Shown: positions 26,971 to 35,874, counted from the first letter of the stretch. The stretch is DNA of 64,000 nucleotides from Actinoplanes lobatus (GCF_014205215.1 NZ_JACHNC010000001.1:4593001-4657000); one strand, 5' to 3'. Notes: generated by a model not told the origin, from the letters alone. Made by a program: numbers and translations.

Positions 26971-27492
26971 ATGCGTGAGAACCTCCATCCGGTCCGCAGG
27001 GTCGCAGTCGGTGACGTGAGCGCCGACATCGACGAAGAACTCGCTCCGATCATCGAGGTCATCTGGCGTCTCGGCTGGACGACATGGACCTGCTGCCAGA
27101 ACGCCGGCGAAAGCAACGCCGGCTGGCCGAAGAAGCTGCCGCACATGGCGCCCGTGGTCGCCGCGCAGCTGGGGTGGGCGTACATCGACTTCCCCGTCGA
27201 CGACGGCGTGGCATTCCTGACGGCGCTCGCTCAAGCCGGACCCCGCGATGCCTTCTACCTCCGCATGACGCACTGGGCGGCACCCGACGCCTGGCATGTG
27301 AACGCCAAACCGAAGGACCGTGCGGCGTTCGACCAGTCGCAGGAGTCGCAGTTCGGGTTCCACCTGCTCCTGGTTCGTTTCCCCAGTTACGACCGCCCGG
27401 AGATCCTGCGCCGCCTGCTCGCCTACGAAGCAGGCCAGTTGATCGATCCGGGACCGATCGACCGGTCGAGCATGAATCCCGTCCAACCCTGA
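26971..27492 (+). CDS. Hypothetical soluble protein
   Basis: 173 residues. Contains WTTWTCCQNAGESNAGW and HWAAPDAWHVNAKPKD, and ends in a basic, helical region. No membrane segment or named family. TAGGAT at 26959-26964 stands six bases before the ATG with no ribosome site, again pointing to a leaderless transcript. Confidence 0.58.
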   Translation: MRENLHPVRRVAVGDVSADIDEELAPIIEVIWRLGWTTWTCCQNAGESNAGWPKKLPHMAPVVAAQLGWAYIDFPVDDGVAFLTALAQAGPRDAFYLRMTHWAAPDAWHVNAKPKDRAAFDQSQESQFGFHLLLVRFPSYDRPEILRRLLAYEAGQLIDPGPIDRSSMNPVQP

Positions 27493-27527
27493 TCACTGCG
27501 CTGGTAGGTCGCTCACCGGTGGGCGCG

Positions 27528-27963
27528 ATGTTCACCGTGGAGGAACGCGACTTCGTACGGGGAGCGGCTGCTGATCGCGGCCGAAGCCGAAGCCGATACC
27601 GCCGTCGTCGCCGCGGTTCACCACTGGGACCTACCGGCCGGCCCGGCGATCCACCGTGGCCGGCCGAGCGCTGGATCAGCGCGTTACGCGGCCAGATCCT
27701 GGCGCTGGCATGCTTGCGTCTCGGCCATCCCACCGACTACGCAAAGGGCGCCCACCTGCTTCCCGCGGAAGTAGCCGCACCGCTGACCCCCGCGCTGGTC
27801 CGCATGCTCGACGAAGCCGAAGTCGCCCGCGCTCCCAGGCGCCCTGATCACCGAACTCTCGCTCGTCGATCCCGCTCTCGCGCACCGGCTGGCCCCCATC
27901 CCCACCGCCCCGCCGGCCGCCGACGATCCTGGTCACCCGGCCATGGGCGTCCTCCCGCCCTGA
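27528..27963 (+). pseudogene. Decayed nucleotidyltransferase-type gene
   Basis: Three frames have to be joined to read it: MFTVEERDFVR, then (shifted) ERLLIAAEAEADTAVVAA running into VHHWDLPAGPAIH, then (shifted) ALRGQILALACLRLGHPTDY, and finally ALITELSLVDPALAHRLAP. Together they follow the order of an actinobacterial aminoglycoside-type nucleotidyltransferase-fold protein. The catalytic GS...D-x-D part between the first two pieces is deleted, and the gene is frameshifted at least twice. It cannot make an active enzyme. Confidence 0.6.
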
Positions 27964-28165
27964 CGGCCTTTCAACACCAGCAGGATCGCCCACCCGAATT
28001 GCGGCAGATCCGGACGTGCCCGATGGATTCGATGCTCGATCGGCGGGTATGCCGATCTTCCGAGACGGCGGGTCATGACCTTGCCGAATCGCCGCATTCT
28101 CCGCGGCGCCGGGGAGGGCCGGATTCTCCCCGTGCTCGGCAGCGTGGCCATTCGTGATCGTGTTC

Positions 28166-28171
28166 TACAGT
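28166..28171 (+). promoter_or_regulatory. -10 element for a leaderless transcript
   Basis: TACAGT, then six bases, then the ATG of the DUF3592 gene. Confidence 0.4.
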
Positions 28172-28177
28172 CACGCC

Positions 28178-28705
28178 ATGATCGGTGAGTCGCCCTGGTG
28201 GCATTACGTCGTGACAGCCCTCGTCGTGGGCGTTCCGGCCCTGGTGGGCACCGGGTTGATCTTCGCCGCGGCGAGGCGCTGGACCAAACTGCGTACCCTC
28301 ACCGCCTCGGGTCGGCAGACGACCGCCCGGGTGGTCGACAACCAGTTGGAATCCTGGTCCGACGGGCGGACAAGTTTCCGGCCCGTGGTCACTTTCCAAA
28401 CCGATTCGGGCCAGGAAGTAACGACTGCACTCGATGACCTGGACGGATTCCGATCCCACATCATCGGCACCGAAGTCCCCGTGATTTACGACCCTCTGAA
28501 GCCTTCCGACGCGACACCGGCGCACAAAAACGGCGGCCGGCTTGTCACCACGGTGGTGTTCGGCGTGCTCTTCCTGGCGTTCGCCATAGGCGCATACTCG
28601 GTGGTCAGCACCGTACTTGACGGGTTCGGCGACTTCGGCAGCTCCGTCGATTCGGTTGACGTCTCAGACCCCGGCTTCGACTTCGGCGACCTCGAGACAC
28701 CGTAG
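28178..28705 (+). CDS. DUF3592-type membrane protein
   Basis: 175 residues from ATG 28178. Helix 1 (VVTALVVGVPALVGTGLIFA), a small beta domain with RPVVTFQTDSGQEVTTALDD and VPVIYDPLKPSDA, then helix 2 (VVFGVLFLAFAIGAYSVV) and an acidic tail. This helix-beta-helix layout with the P-V-V-x-F and V-x-Y-D-P motifs is DUF3592; its function is unknown. A clean hairpin terminator follows. Confidence 0.7.
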   Translation: MIGESPWWHYVVTALVVGVPALVGTGLIFAAARRWTKLRTLTASGRQTTARVVDNQLESWSDGRTSFRPVVTFQTDSGQEVTTALDDLDGFRSHIIGTEVPVIYDPLKPSDATPAHKNGGRLVTTVVFGVLFLAFAIGAYSVVSTVLDGFGDFGSSVDSVDVSDPGFDFGDLETP

Positions 28706-28735
28706 TGCCAGGCCATGACCTGATGGCGGTCAACG

Positions 28736-28757
28736 GCCTGGAGTGCATACTCCAGGC
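28736..28757 (+). terminator. Terminator after the DUF3592 gene
   Basis: GCCTGGAGT-GCAT-ACTCCAGGC: perfect 9-bp stem with a 4-base loop, 31 bp after the stop. The next 150 bases are unusually AT-rich. Confidence 0.65.
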
Positions 28758-28904
28758 GGCATGATTGATAATTTCCCGCACGTTTACGGCGCGCCGTCAT
28801 TGGGATCGCCATCGTAGTTCCATTTATTTCCGGGCGTCGGATTAAAATGGGATGGCATGATCATCCGCTTACACTTCGCGATCGGAGTGCGGAAGAATTC
28901 ATTC

Positions 28905-29939
28905 ATGAGGCAGGGATCGCTGTTCAGTAGGGCGCACATCGCGGAGATGCGCGACCCGGCGAAGGCGCGTAACCATTCTCCCGAGCGGGAGGAGTTTCGT
29001 CGCGCGCAACAGCGGCGTCGCGTTTTCGGTCTAGAGCGCCGCCACGCCGAGAAGCTCCGCCGTCTCCGCCGCGACGGCGCCACCGCACCGGCGCCGACCG
29101 GCCCGGGCTGCCCCGCCACGCCTGTTGCGTCGCCGGTCGCGCCTGTTGCGCCGCTGGTCGCGCCTGTTGCGCCGCTGGTCGCGCCCACTACGCCGCCGGT
29201 CGCGCCCACTGCGTCGCCGGTCGCGCCTGTTGCGCCGCTGGTCGCGCCTGTTGCGTCGCCGGTCGCGCCCACTACGCCGCCGGTCGGGCCTGCTGCGCCG
29301 TTGGTCGTTGCCGCTCCGCGGACACGGCCTGCCACACGGTGCGTACCGGACAACCGGAGGCCACCCACCGCAACCGAGTCCATCCGCGCGACCGCAACCG
29401 CATCGCCCGCACCCCGCACGGCAGAAGCGCCCAACACGCCGTACCCCGCGAACCCGTCGGAGCGCCCGACAGTGGATCCGTCCGCGCAGGTCAGGCAACC
29501 GCGCCTGGTGTCGCCGCCTCGCCGGGCATGCCGGCCGCCAGCCTCCGTTCCCCAAGCTTCACCGGCGCGACCTCATCGCGGCGGCCATCGAAACCCGCGA
29601 CACTTGGCCCGCAGCCCGCAGCCCGCAGCCCGCAGCCCGCAGCCCGCAGCCCGCAGCCCGCAGCGGCGATGCTGTTCCCCTTTCCGGGATCCCCCACCAT
29701 GGCTCGCCGGCCGCCGACACTTCCAGCCGCAAACCGGCAACCCGATTCCGGGTACGGCCATCGAAGTCGTCCCGGCGACCCATTGTTCGAGGTGGCATCG
29801 TCACGAAATGAGCCCGGTCAGCACCGATCACGGCCCCAGCGGCGCCCCGCGCTCCGCCGTTGTCGCATTCACCTCAGCCCGCCACACAAAAACGAACGGA
29901 AGAACCACCGAATACAACCGGTCCCCGATCAACTCTTGA
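28905..29939 (+). CDS. Protein with conserved basic N-terminus and long repetitive Pro/Ala tail
   Basis: The first about 65 residues (RAHIAEMRDPAKARNHSPER, EEFRRAQQRRRVFGLERRHA) look like a genuine conserved actinobacterial segment, very basic and helical. Beyond residue 70 the frame is low-complexity: degenerate VAPVAPLVAP repeats encoded by gtcgcgcctgttgcgccg-like units (29110-29310), then Pro/Arg-rich sequence crossing a heptamer tract. The true C-terminus may be much earlier in vivo or altered by repeat slippage. No function assignable. Confidence 0.45.
   Translation: MRQGSLFSRAHIAEMRDPAKARNHSPEREEFRRAQQRRRVFGLERRHAEKLRRLRRDGATAPAPTGPGCPATPVASPVAPVAPLVAPVAPLVAPTTPPVAPTASPVAPVAPLVAPVASPVAPTTPPVGPAAPLVVAAPRTRPATRCVPDNRRPPTATESIRATATASPAPRTAEAPNTPYPANPSERPTVDPSAQVRQPRLVSPPRRACRPPASVPQASPARPHRGGHRNPRHLARSPQPAARSPQPAARSPQRRCCSPFRDPPPWLAGRRHFQPQTGNPIPGTAIEVVPATHCSRWHRHEMSPVSTDHGPSGAPRSAVVAFTSARHTKTNGRTTEYNRSPINS
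29611..29659 (+). repeat. Heptanucleotide tandem repeat, GCAGCCC x7
   Basis: Seven exact copies. Because 7 is not a multiple of 3, gain or loss of one unit shifts the reading frame of the gene it lies in. Confidence 0.85.
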
Positions 29940-30122
29940 ACGGACCCAAAGAGCCGGGAGATGTTCGAAAGAAGTCGTTCGCCGCCCGGCTCGTGGGTGA
30001 CTGGCGCTCAGCGACGTTGTGCGCACACATCCGCACGACAGGACGCGGTGGGAATACTCGGCCATCGCGCGTGACGGCGGTTCCGGCCTGCGGCAGATCG
30101 GCGGCCGAGACAGATCTGCGGT

Positions 30123-30206
30123 GGTAAGGCATCATTGCCGGGCCGCACCCCGGAGCGGCACAGGGGTAAGGCATCATTGCCACGCCGTACCCCAGAGCGG
30201 CACAGC
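30123..30206 (+). repeat. 42-bp direct repeat, two copies
   Basis: Two tandem 42-base units starting GGTAAGGCATCATTGCC differ at five positions. They end 12 bases before the start of the membrane-anchored protein gene, so they sit in its leader. The 280 bases before that gene hold nothing else I can identify. Confidence 0.75.
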
Positions 30207-30218
30207 GGGAAGGCCGGG

Positions 30219-30842
30219 ATGTCATCGATGCTTGAGAAGGTCGCTGCGACGAGAACCGACGTCCAGCCATGGCGGCCGCGGCGAGGGCTGACCGTGCTGG
30301 TTGCCGCCGCGCTCGTTCTCCTCGCCGGCGCCGCCGTCGTGTGGTGGGGGAACCCTCGACTCGCCCCGGGCAGTCTTGTCAGCCTGGGGAACGGCATGAC
30401 CTGGGCGAACGACGGGGTCAAGGACACCCGGATGCTCGTCCGGGGGCGACCCGTCGCCACCGTCACCGCCACCTTCAGCATCCGCAACGACGGCCGTCTG
30501 CCTCTCACGGTGCGTGGATTGGACCTCGCCGACGCGGAGCCCTGGCTCGCCCAGCAGCGGGTCACATTCCTGCCCGGGCTCTCCGCCGAGGACGGGAACG
30601 CGACACCGGCCCGCGAGGTGACGCTGAGCGCCGGGGACGAGGCACGGGTCTTCTGGTCGCTCGACATGGCCTGCCTGCCGGCGATGTCGGAAGGCAGTTC
30701 TCGGGAGATCGCCTCCCTGCCGTTCCAGGTCAGCTGGTGGGGCTTCGCCGCCACCCGTGAACTGGCCCTGGACCAGCCCATCACCTTCCTCGGCGACGAC
30801 ATCGGCCGCCCACCGGTCCCGAGCGACTGCCACACCGACTGA
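30219..30842 (+). CDS. Membrane-anchored extracellular protein, unknown function
   Basis: 207 residues from ATG 30219. A short cytoplasmic head, one helix (LTVLVAAALVLLAGAAVVWW, about 27-46), then an exported beta-rich domain with TATFSIRNDGRLPLTVRGLD and a C-terminal Cys pair. This resembles small Ig-like anchored domains. No family recognised. The leader carries a 42-bp direct repeat. Confidence 0.6.
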   Translation: MSSMLEKVAATRTDVQPWRPRRGLTVLVAAALVLLAGAAVVWWGNPRLAPGSLVSLGNGMTWANDGVKDTRMLVRGRPVATVTATFSIRNDGRLPLTVRGLDLADAEPWLAQQRVTFLPGLSAEDGNATPAREVTLSAGDEARVFWSLDMACLPAMSEGSSREIASLPFQVSWWGFAATRELALDQPITFLGDDIGRPPVPSDCHTD

Positions 30843-30953
30843 TCGAACACCCGTGCTCGGTGGGTCAGCGCGATGAACCCATCGGGTAGCGCCGTATCGC
30901 CGCGCGGCGGCCTGAACATCCGCGAGACCGCGGCAGGCCGGGCGCGTCGACGG

Positions 30954-32543
30954 TCACGTGAGGGCGACGAACTTCAGGCCCTTGGCCTGGAGGGCCGGGA
31001 TGACGGTCTTCAGGGAGGCGAGCGTCTGGGAGCGGTCGCCGCCGCCGTCGTGGCAGAGCAGGATCTGGCCGGGTTTGGCGGCGAGCAGACGCTTGGTGAT
31101 GTGGGCGACGCCGGGGCGGGCCCAGTCGCGTGGGTCGGTGGTCCAGTCCATCGGGATCATGCCGGTCTTGGAGACCGATTCCGATAGCCCTTTGGACCAG
31201 GCGCCGCCGGGGGCGCGGAACAGGCTCGGGGCGTACCCGGTGGTGCTGTAGATCTTGTCTTGGGCCCGGTGGAGCTCCTTGAGCGTCACGTGGGACGGCA
31301 GCTTGGCCAGTTTGAGCGGGTGGCTCCAGGTGTGGTTGGCGATCTGGTGGCCGTCGGCGGCGACGTCGCGGGCGGTGGGTTCGTGGCCGAGCACCTGATT
31401 GCCGATCATGCAGAACAGCGCCGGAACGTGGTGCTTCTCCAGCAGGCGCAGGATCTGGGGCGTCCAGACCGGGTGCGGCCCGTCGTCGATGGTGAGCGCG
31501 ATGGCGTCGGTGGGGAACGGGTCGCCCGGGACCAGTTTGCGGAAGTCCTTCAGCGTGTGCACCGGAACCTTGATGACCGGGGTCGTCGGCTTGGGCGTGG
31601 TGGGCGCCGGGGTCGGGCTCTGCGAGGGGGCGGGCTCACTGACGACCAGGTTGGGGGCTTTGGTGGCTTTGGCCGCTTCCGGCTCGCCGCGACCGGCCAG
31701 GGCGGCGACCGTGCCACCGACCAGGGCGGTGCCGGCGGCGGCCGGGATCGCCCAGAGCAGACGGCGGCGGGTGACGGGCTTCGCCGGCGACGGTACGACG
31801 GTAGGGGCCGGCAGGGCGATCGTCGGTTCGGCGGGCGGCGGGGTGACGGTCGGTGCGGACCGAGGGGCCGGCACGGACGGCAGGGTGACCGTCGACTCCG
31901 GCGTGGTCTGGGGAGCCTGCTTGGGCGGGATCGGCAGGGCGATCGTCGGCTCCGGGGCGGGCGAGGACTCCCGGCTGACCGGCAGTGCCACCGTCGATTC
32001 CGGTGAGCTCCGGGGCTTGGGCAGCGCGATCGTCGGCTCCGACCCGGCGGAGACCACTATGGTCGGCTCGGACTCACCCACTGCGGACGCGGCGGCAACT
32101 GCCGCGGCCACCTCCCCTGCCGAGAGGGCGATGGTCTCTTCGGCCGCTTCCTCTACCGGGAGGGCGATGGTCTCTTCGGCCGCTTCCTCTACCGGGAGGG
32201 CGACGGTCTCTTCGGCCACCTCCTTTGCCGAGAGGGCGACCGCCGCGTCGGTAATCTCGGCCGCCAACAAGGTCACTGTCGGCTCGGACTCGGTCCCTTC
32301 CGAGACGGAATTCACGGCCGGAGGGACCGCTGACAGATCAGCCGTCGGTTCGGACCCAGCCGAAGACGACAAGCCAACTGTCGTCTCGGAGATCTCCGCG
32401 GCCGGCAACGCGACCGTCAGCTCACCGTCACCGAGTTCGCCGGGTTCCTTCAAGGCGACCGTGGGTTCAGCCGACTCATCGACCTTGGCAGGTTCAGCGG
32501 ACATGCTGTCCTGGGACGCCGCGGCGGGCTTATCGGTGTTCAT
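30954..32543 (-). CDS. NodB-type polysaccharide deacetylase with a long Thr-repeat cytoplasmic N-terminus
   Basis: 529 residues from ATG 32543. Residues about 330-529 are a complete NodB domain: TIDDGPHP (catalytic Asp pair), HTWSHP (metal His), FRAPGGAWS, DWTTDPRDW and LLCHDGGG. It would remove acetyl groups from peptidoglycan or another glycan outside the membrane. Before it, RRRLLWAIPAAAGTALVGG is a Tat-like or signal-anchor helix (about 260-285). The first 255 residues repeat E-(P/E)-T-(V/I)-A-L-P more than ten times; three 12-residue units come from an exact 36-bp tandem at 32124-32231. The repeat side should face the cytoplasm. Confidence 0.8.
   Translation of the reverse strand: MNTDKPAAASQDSMSAEPAKVDESAEPTVALKEPGELGDGELTVALPAAEISETTVGLSSSAGSEPTADLSAVPPAVNSVSEGTESEPTVTLLAAEITDAAVALSAKEVAEETVALPVEEAAEETIALPVEEAAEETIALSAGEVAAAVAAASAVGESEPTIVVSAGSEPTIALPKPRSSPESTVALPVSRESSPAPEPTIALPIPPKQAPQTTPESTVTLPSVPAPRSAPTVTPPPAEPTIALPAPTVVPSPAKPVTRRRLLWAIPAAAGTALVGGTVAALAGRGEPEAAKATKAPNLVVSEPAPSQSPTPAPTTPKPTTPVIKVPVHTLKDFRKLVPGDPFPTDAIALTIDDGPHPVWTPQILRLLEKHHVPALFCMIGNQVLGHEPTARDVAADGHQIANHTWSHPLKLAKLPSHVTLKELHRAQDKIYSTTGYAPSLFRAPGGAWSKGLSESVSKTGMIPMDWTTDPRDWARPGVAHITKRLLAAKPGQILLCHDGGGDRSQTLASLKTVIPALQAKGLKFVALT
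32124..32231 (-). repeat. 36-bp tandem repeat, three copies
   Basis: Unit begins GAGGGCGATGGTCTCTTCGG; two near-identical copies and one diverged. It encodes 12-residue units containing EETIALPVEEAA in the deacetylase N-terminus and keeps frame. Confidence 0.8.
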
Positions 32544-32792
32544 CGGTGGGATTGTCGCGCGCGCGGTCAAATCGGTCTTCGTCTGTGTCTTGGCTGTGAA
32601 CCACCCGCACTGGCAGGATCCGCGTGCCCCCCTCGGTCGCTGACCTGCGACAGAAACGACAGGTGATCATGCGATCACAGCCCGGCGGGAGCGGGGCCCG
32701 GAATCCGCCACTCCGGTGACGTACACCACATTCAAGATCGACGTCTCGATCATGACGGGCGGCCGGGAACGGATGAGGATGCCCGCAAGGGC

Positions 32793-33125
32793 CTATCGCC
32801 GTTGACGGCGAATGCGATCGACACGGTCTTCGACCGTGTCAGGCTTCTGCATGCCCACACGCGCTCGTCGTCGCAGCTTGGATGCGACAACATCCCCCAA
32901 CGGCGCGTCGGGACACTTACGCCACCGCTTGGTGAACCACATCGACTTCTTGGCCGACAACCGGTCTTCGGCCCGCTCGGCCACCGGCCCGGTTGCTCCG
33001 GCAAGGAGTTGATGCTCGCGATGTCGGTCGGCGCGGTTGGGGACCCGCTTGTTGCGGCGGATGTTCCTGCGAGAACTCTTGTCGTTCTCGCCGTAGCTGT
33101 TTCGCCGGTCTTTGGCGTAGCTCAT
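32793..33125 (-). CDS. Conserved actinobacterial basic hypothetical protein
   Basis: 110 residues from ATG 33125. Highly charged: RRNIRRNKRVPNRADRHREH, then WFTKRWRKCPDAPLGDVVAS and a C-terminal RVDRIRRQRR. The R-R-x-K-R-V-P-N-R-A-D-R-H and PDAPLG motifs recur in small actinobacterial proteins of unknown role, possibly nucleic-acid binding. The 430 bases between it and the next gene hold no convincing gene. Confidence 0.6.
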   Translation of the reverse strand: MSYAKDRRNSYGENDKSSRRNIRRNKRVPNRADRHREHQLLAGATGPVAERAEDRLSAKKSMWFTKRWRKCPDAPLGDVVASKLRRRARVGMQKPDTVEDRVDRIRRQRR

Positions 33126-33557
33126 CGCCTTTTTCTCTTGCGGACTCCTACGTCTTGCCACGTCCACCCATCCGGTCGATCCTCCGCCGATCCTCATGGG
33201 CCTGACGCCTGCCGGTCAACCGAGATCGGAAACCGCTGGTATGGCGGAGCACGGGGCCGCGACCAGCGTCCCCGGGTCACCCGGTGGCAGTGGAGCGCCG
33301 AGCGGCTCGCGCGGCAACGGCGGTGCGGATCGGCCGCTACCGGGCGATGAATCCGTGCAGGTGGACGAGATCGGGCCGGATGACGCCGTTCTGTCCGCGA
33401 CTGGTGCCGATGAGGCATCGATGACCGGAACGGCGGCGCCCTGCTGTCGTGATCCAGGTCACATCTCTGTGTCGTTTGTGGTGATCTGGCGGATTGACGT
33501 GATCTTGGGCTTCCCTCCTGGCGCTATGGTGCCGTTCGAAAATTCGGGGAGGAAGAC

Positions 33558-33896
33558 ATGAATCTGCTGTTCACGATCGCCAAGAACCGCTGGGCCGCGC
33601 TGATCATCGGCCTTGTACTGATCCCGCTGGGGCTGCTCAATGCGACCTCGACGGACCAGGTCACCTGCGGTGGCCAGGTGATGCAGGAGGGCGACATCTG
33701 CGAGACGAGCAGGCGGGGCTCCACGACGGAGCGCTCCTACGACGAGCAGAAGGAGAACGACGTCACCGGCAGCTACATCCTCGCCGGGGTCGGCGGCGTG
33801 CTGGTGCTCGTCGGCGCGACCCAGTTCGTGCTGCGTGCCCGCCGCCGTTCCGCCGACGACGCGCCCGCCGCCGAGGCGCCCGCTACCACCGCCTGA
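33558..33896 (+). CDS. Small two-helix membrane protein
   Basis: 112 residues, GGGAGGAAG before the ATG. Helix 1 about 12-30 (ALIIGLVLIPLGLLNAT), a short exported loop with two Cys (VTCGGQVMQEGDICE) that may form a disulfide, helix 2 about 72-92, then a cytoplasmic Arg/Ala tail. Function unknown. A strong terminator follows. Confidence 0.65.
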   Translation: MNLLFTIAKNRWAALIIGLVLIPLGLLNATSTDQVTCGGQVMQEGDICETSRRGSTTERSYDEQKENDVTGSYILAGVGGVLVLVGATQFVLRARRRSADDAPAAEAPATTA

Positions 33897-33905
33897 CAGC
33901 GCGCT

Positions 33906-33932
33906 CCGGGTAGGCGCCCGGCGCCTACCCGG
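33906..33932. terminator. Terminator, 12-bp stem with 3-base loop
   Basis: CCGGGTAGGCGC-CCG-GCGCCTACCCGG, between the convergent small membrane-protein gene and the next minus-strand gene; works in either direction. Confidence 0.75.
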
Positions 33933-33953
33933 GAAACGTGGCAGCGCCCCCGA

Positions 33954-34526
33954 TCAGCGGATGCGGTTCTCCTGGCGTGAGCGTGTCGGGGTGGTCAGTT
34001 GGACCAGGTCGTCGCGCTGGATCGGCGGGGTGGCCAGGAACAGGCCGGTGGGGGCCGGCCCGGGCAGGTCGGCGATGTTGAGAACCCACTTCTGGTAGCG
34101 CCAGTCGCTGTCCTCCTCCCACAGCCGGAAGTTGAGGCGCCAGCGGCCCCATGTGCCGGGCGGCAGATCGAGGACGACACGCTCGGGGCGGCGCGGGAAG
34201 ACCATGACGCACCGGCACCACACGTCGGTGGCGCTGGTGACCGTGAGGTGGCCGTCGGGCGAGTGGGACAGGCGTATCCCCGACCGGACGGGGATGATGT
34301 CATCGGCCGTCGAGGCCGGGGTGAAATCGTCCTTCTCGTACGCCGTGACCTGGTGGAACACGACTGCCGGCGGAAGCGGGAAGGCCTCCGGGACGGCGTT
34401 GCGGCGGACCGCGCCCGGCGCGCCCCGGGAGCGTTTCGTCCACTCGGTGAGGACGCGCTGTACGACGATCACCTGGTCACCGTGGCGCAACGGATGGTCA
34501 TGCGGCAACCGGAATACCCGGCCCAC
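33954..34526 (-). CDS. Hypothetical soluble protein
   Basis: 190 residues. Trp-rich beta region (LPPGTWGRWRLNFRLWEEDS, DWRYQKWVLNIADLP) and RRPERVVLDL. No known domain recognised. Its start and that of the divergent PPOX-type oxidoreductase are only 20 bp apart, so promoters must overlap the genes or one start is further inside. Confidence 0.55.
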   Translation of the reverse strand: MGRVFRLPHDHPLRHGDQVIVVQRVLTEWTKRSRGAPGAVRRNAVPEAFPLPPAVVFHQVTAYEKDDFTPASTADDIIPVRSGIRLSHSPDGHLTVTSATDVWCRCVMVFPRRPERVVLDLPPGTWGRWRLNFRLWEEDSDWRYQKWVLNIADLPGPAPTGLFLATPPIQRDDLVQLTTPTRSRQENRIR

Positions 34527-34546
34527 CGGGAAGGCTTGGCAGGGTT

Positions 34547-34978
34547 ATGAGCGCTGATCAGTTCGATCCTCGTGAATTGCTGGCCGCGAGCCGGCTCGGT
34601 GTGCTGGCGACGATCAAGGCCAACGGCCTGCCGCAGTTGTCGCCGGTGACGCCCTACTACGACCGGGACGCCGACACGATCTACGTGTCCGTCGTCGAGG
34701 GGCGGGCCAAGACCGCCAACCTGCGCCGTGATCCACGGGCCGCCCTCGAGGTGACCAGCGCGGACGGCTGGTCGTGGGCGACGGCCGAGGGGCCGGTGAC
34801 GCTCACCGGGCCGGGCGCCGATCCGTACGGGCCGGAGGTCGAGGCCCTGGTCGGCTACTACCGCAGTGCGGCCGGCGAGCACCCGGACTGGGAGGAGTAC
34901 CGGCAGGCCATGGTCGCCGACCGGCGCGTGCTGCTGGCGCTCCGGGTGAACCGCGTCTACGGCGCGAAACTTCGCTGA
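34547..34978 (+). CDS. PPOX-class, probably F420-dependent, oxidoreductase
   Basis: 143 residues forming a single split-barrel: LLAASRLGVLATIKANGLPQ, SPVTPYYD, VVEGRAKTANLRRDPRAALE, then WEEYRQAMVADRRVLLAL. The RxAKxxNLRRDPR motif and length fit the TIGR03618-type F420-dependent PPOX proteins of actinobacteria, which reduce small molecules or biliverdin-like substrates. Followed after 20 bp by the next gene in the same direction. Confidence 0.78.
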   Translation: MSADQFDPRELLAASRLGVLATIKANGLPQLSPVTPYYDRDADTIYVSVVEGRAKTANLRRDPRAALEVTSADGWSWATAEGPVTLTGPGADPYGPEVEALVGYYRSAAGEHPDWEEYRQAMVADRRVLLALRVNRVYGAKLR

Positions 34979-34998
34979 ACAGTGGCAGGATCAGGGTC

Positions 34999-35874
34999 GT
35001 GCGACTGGAGATCGAGGACAGCACGACCCTGACCTTCGACGACGGCTCACCGGTGCGGTCCGCGTCGGCGATCGCGCCGTTCGGCGACGGCTGGCTGGTG
35101 GTGCAGGACGACGCCACCCACGCCGCCTGGTGGCGACCGGATTCGATCACCCCGGTCCGTGTCGTCGACCCGATCGACGGGCTGGAGGTGTTCAGCGAGG
35201 CGGCCGGCACCAAACACTTGAAACCGGACTTCGAGGCGGCCTGTGCCCTGGCCGGCGGGCAGGTGCTGCTGCTCGGCTCCGGCTCCTCGCCGAACCGGAT
35301 GCGCGCCTCCCTGGTCGGCCCGTCCGGCTACACGGTCGCCGATCTGCGGCCGGTCTACCTCGCGGTCGCCGCCGCCCTCGGCATCACCGAGGAGCAGCTC
35401 AACCTGGAGGGCGCCTGCCTGGTGGGGGACCGGCTGCGCTGGTTCCAGCGCGGCAACCTGACGGTCGGCGCACCGACGGCCTCCGCCGACGTGGACGCGG
35501 CCGCCCTGCTCGCCGCGGTCCGCGGTGAGGCCCCGGCCGACCTGGTCCGGGTCGGCGAGGTCCGGGTGTACGACCTCGGCGATGTCGACGGTGTGGCCTT
35601 CGCGGTGACCGACGCGGTCACCCTGCCGGACGGGCGGGTGCTGGTCAGCGCCGCCGCCGAGGACACCCCGAACGCGGTCGACGACGGCCCGGTCCTGGCT
35701 TCCGGGCTGGCCCTGCTCGACGGCGGGTTCGTGGAGATCCCCGGTGCCGAGAAGGTGGAGGGGCTGACGATCCGGGAGGTCACCGACGACGGCGTACGCC
35801 TCCACGCGGTGGTCGACGCCGACGACCACGAGGCGCCGTCACGGCGGCTGGCGCTGCGGCTGATATTGCGTTGA
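34999..35874 (+). CDS. Beta-propeller-like hypothetical protein
   Basis: 291 residues from GTG 34999. Repeated short beta strands (AFGVT-type WLVVQDDATHAAWW, VLLLGSGSSPNRMRASLVG, then DGVAFAVTDAVTLPDGRVLV) suggest a propeller. The GSGSSPNR segment resembles DUF6929-type proteins, but I am not sure. No signal peptide. Probably co-transcribed with the oxidoreductase before it. Confidence 0.55.
   Translation: MRLEIEDSTTLTFDDGSPVRSASAIAPFGDGWLVVQDDATHAAWWRPDSITPVRVVDPIDGLEVFSEAAGTKHLKPDFEAACALAGGQVLLLGSGSSPNRMRASLVGPSGYTVADLRPVYLAVAAALGITEEQLNLEGACLVGDRLRWFQRGNLTVGAPTASADVDAAALLAAVRGEAPADLVRVGEVRVYDLGDVDGVAFAVTDAVTLPDGRVLVSAAAEDTPNAVDDGPVLASGLALLDGGFVEIPGAEKVEGLTIREVTDDGVRLHAVVDADDHEAPSRRLALRLILR

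Noticed and set aside
29031..29555. 174-codon minus-strand Arg/Asp repeat protein
   Set aside because: It is only the other strand of the degenerate gcgcctgttgcg repeats; the plus strand has the conserved N-terminus.
33196..33561. 121-codon plus-strand frame before the small membrane protein
   Set aside because: Low-complexity Gly/Ser/Ala start, no ribosome site, no recognisable fold; treated as non-coding.
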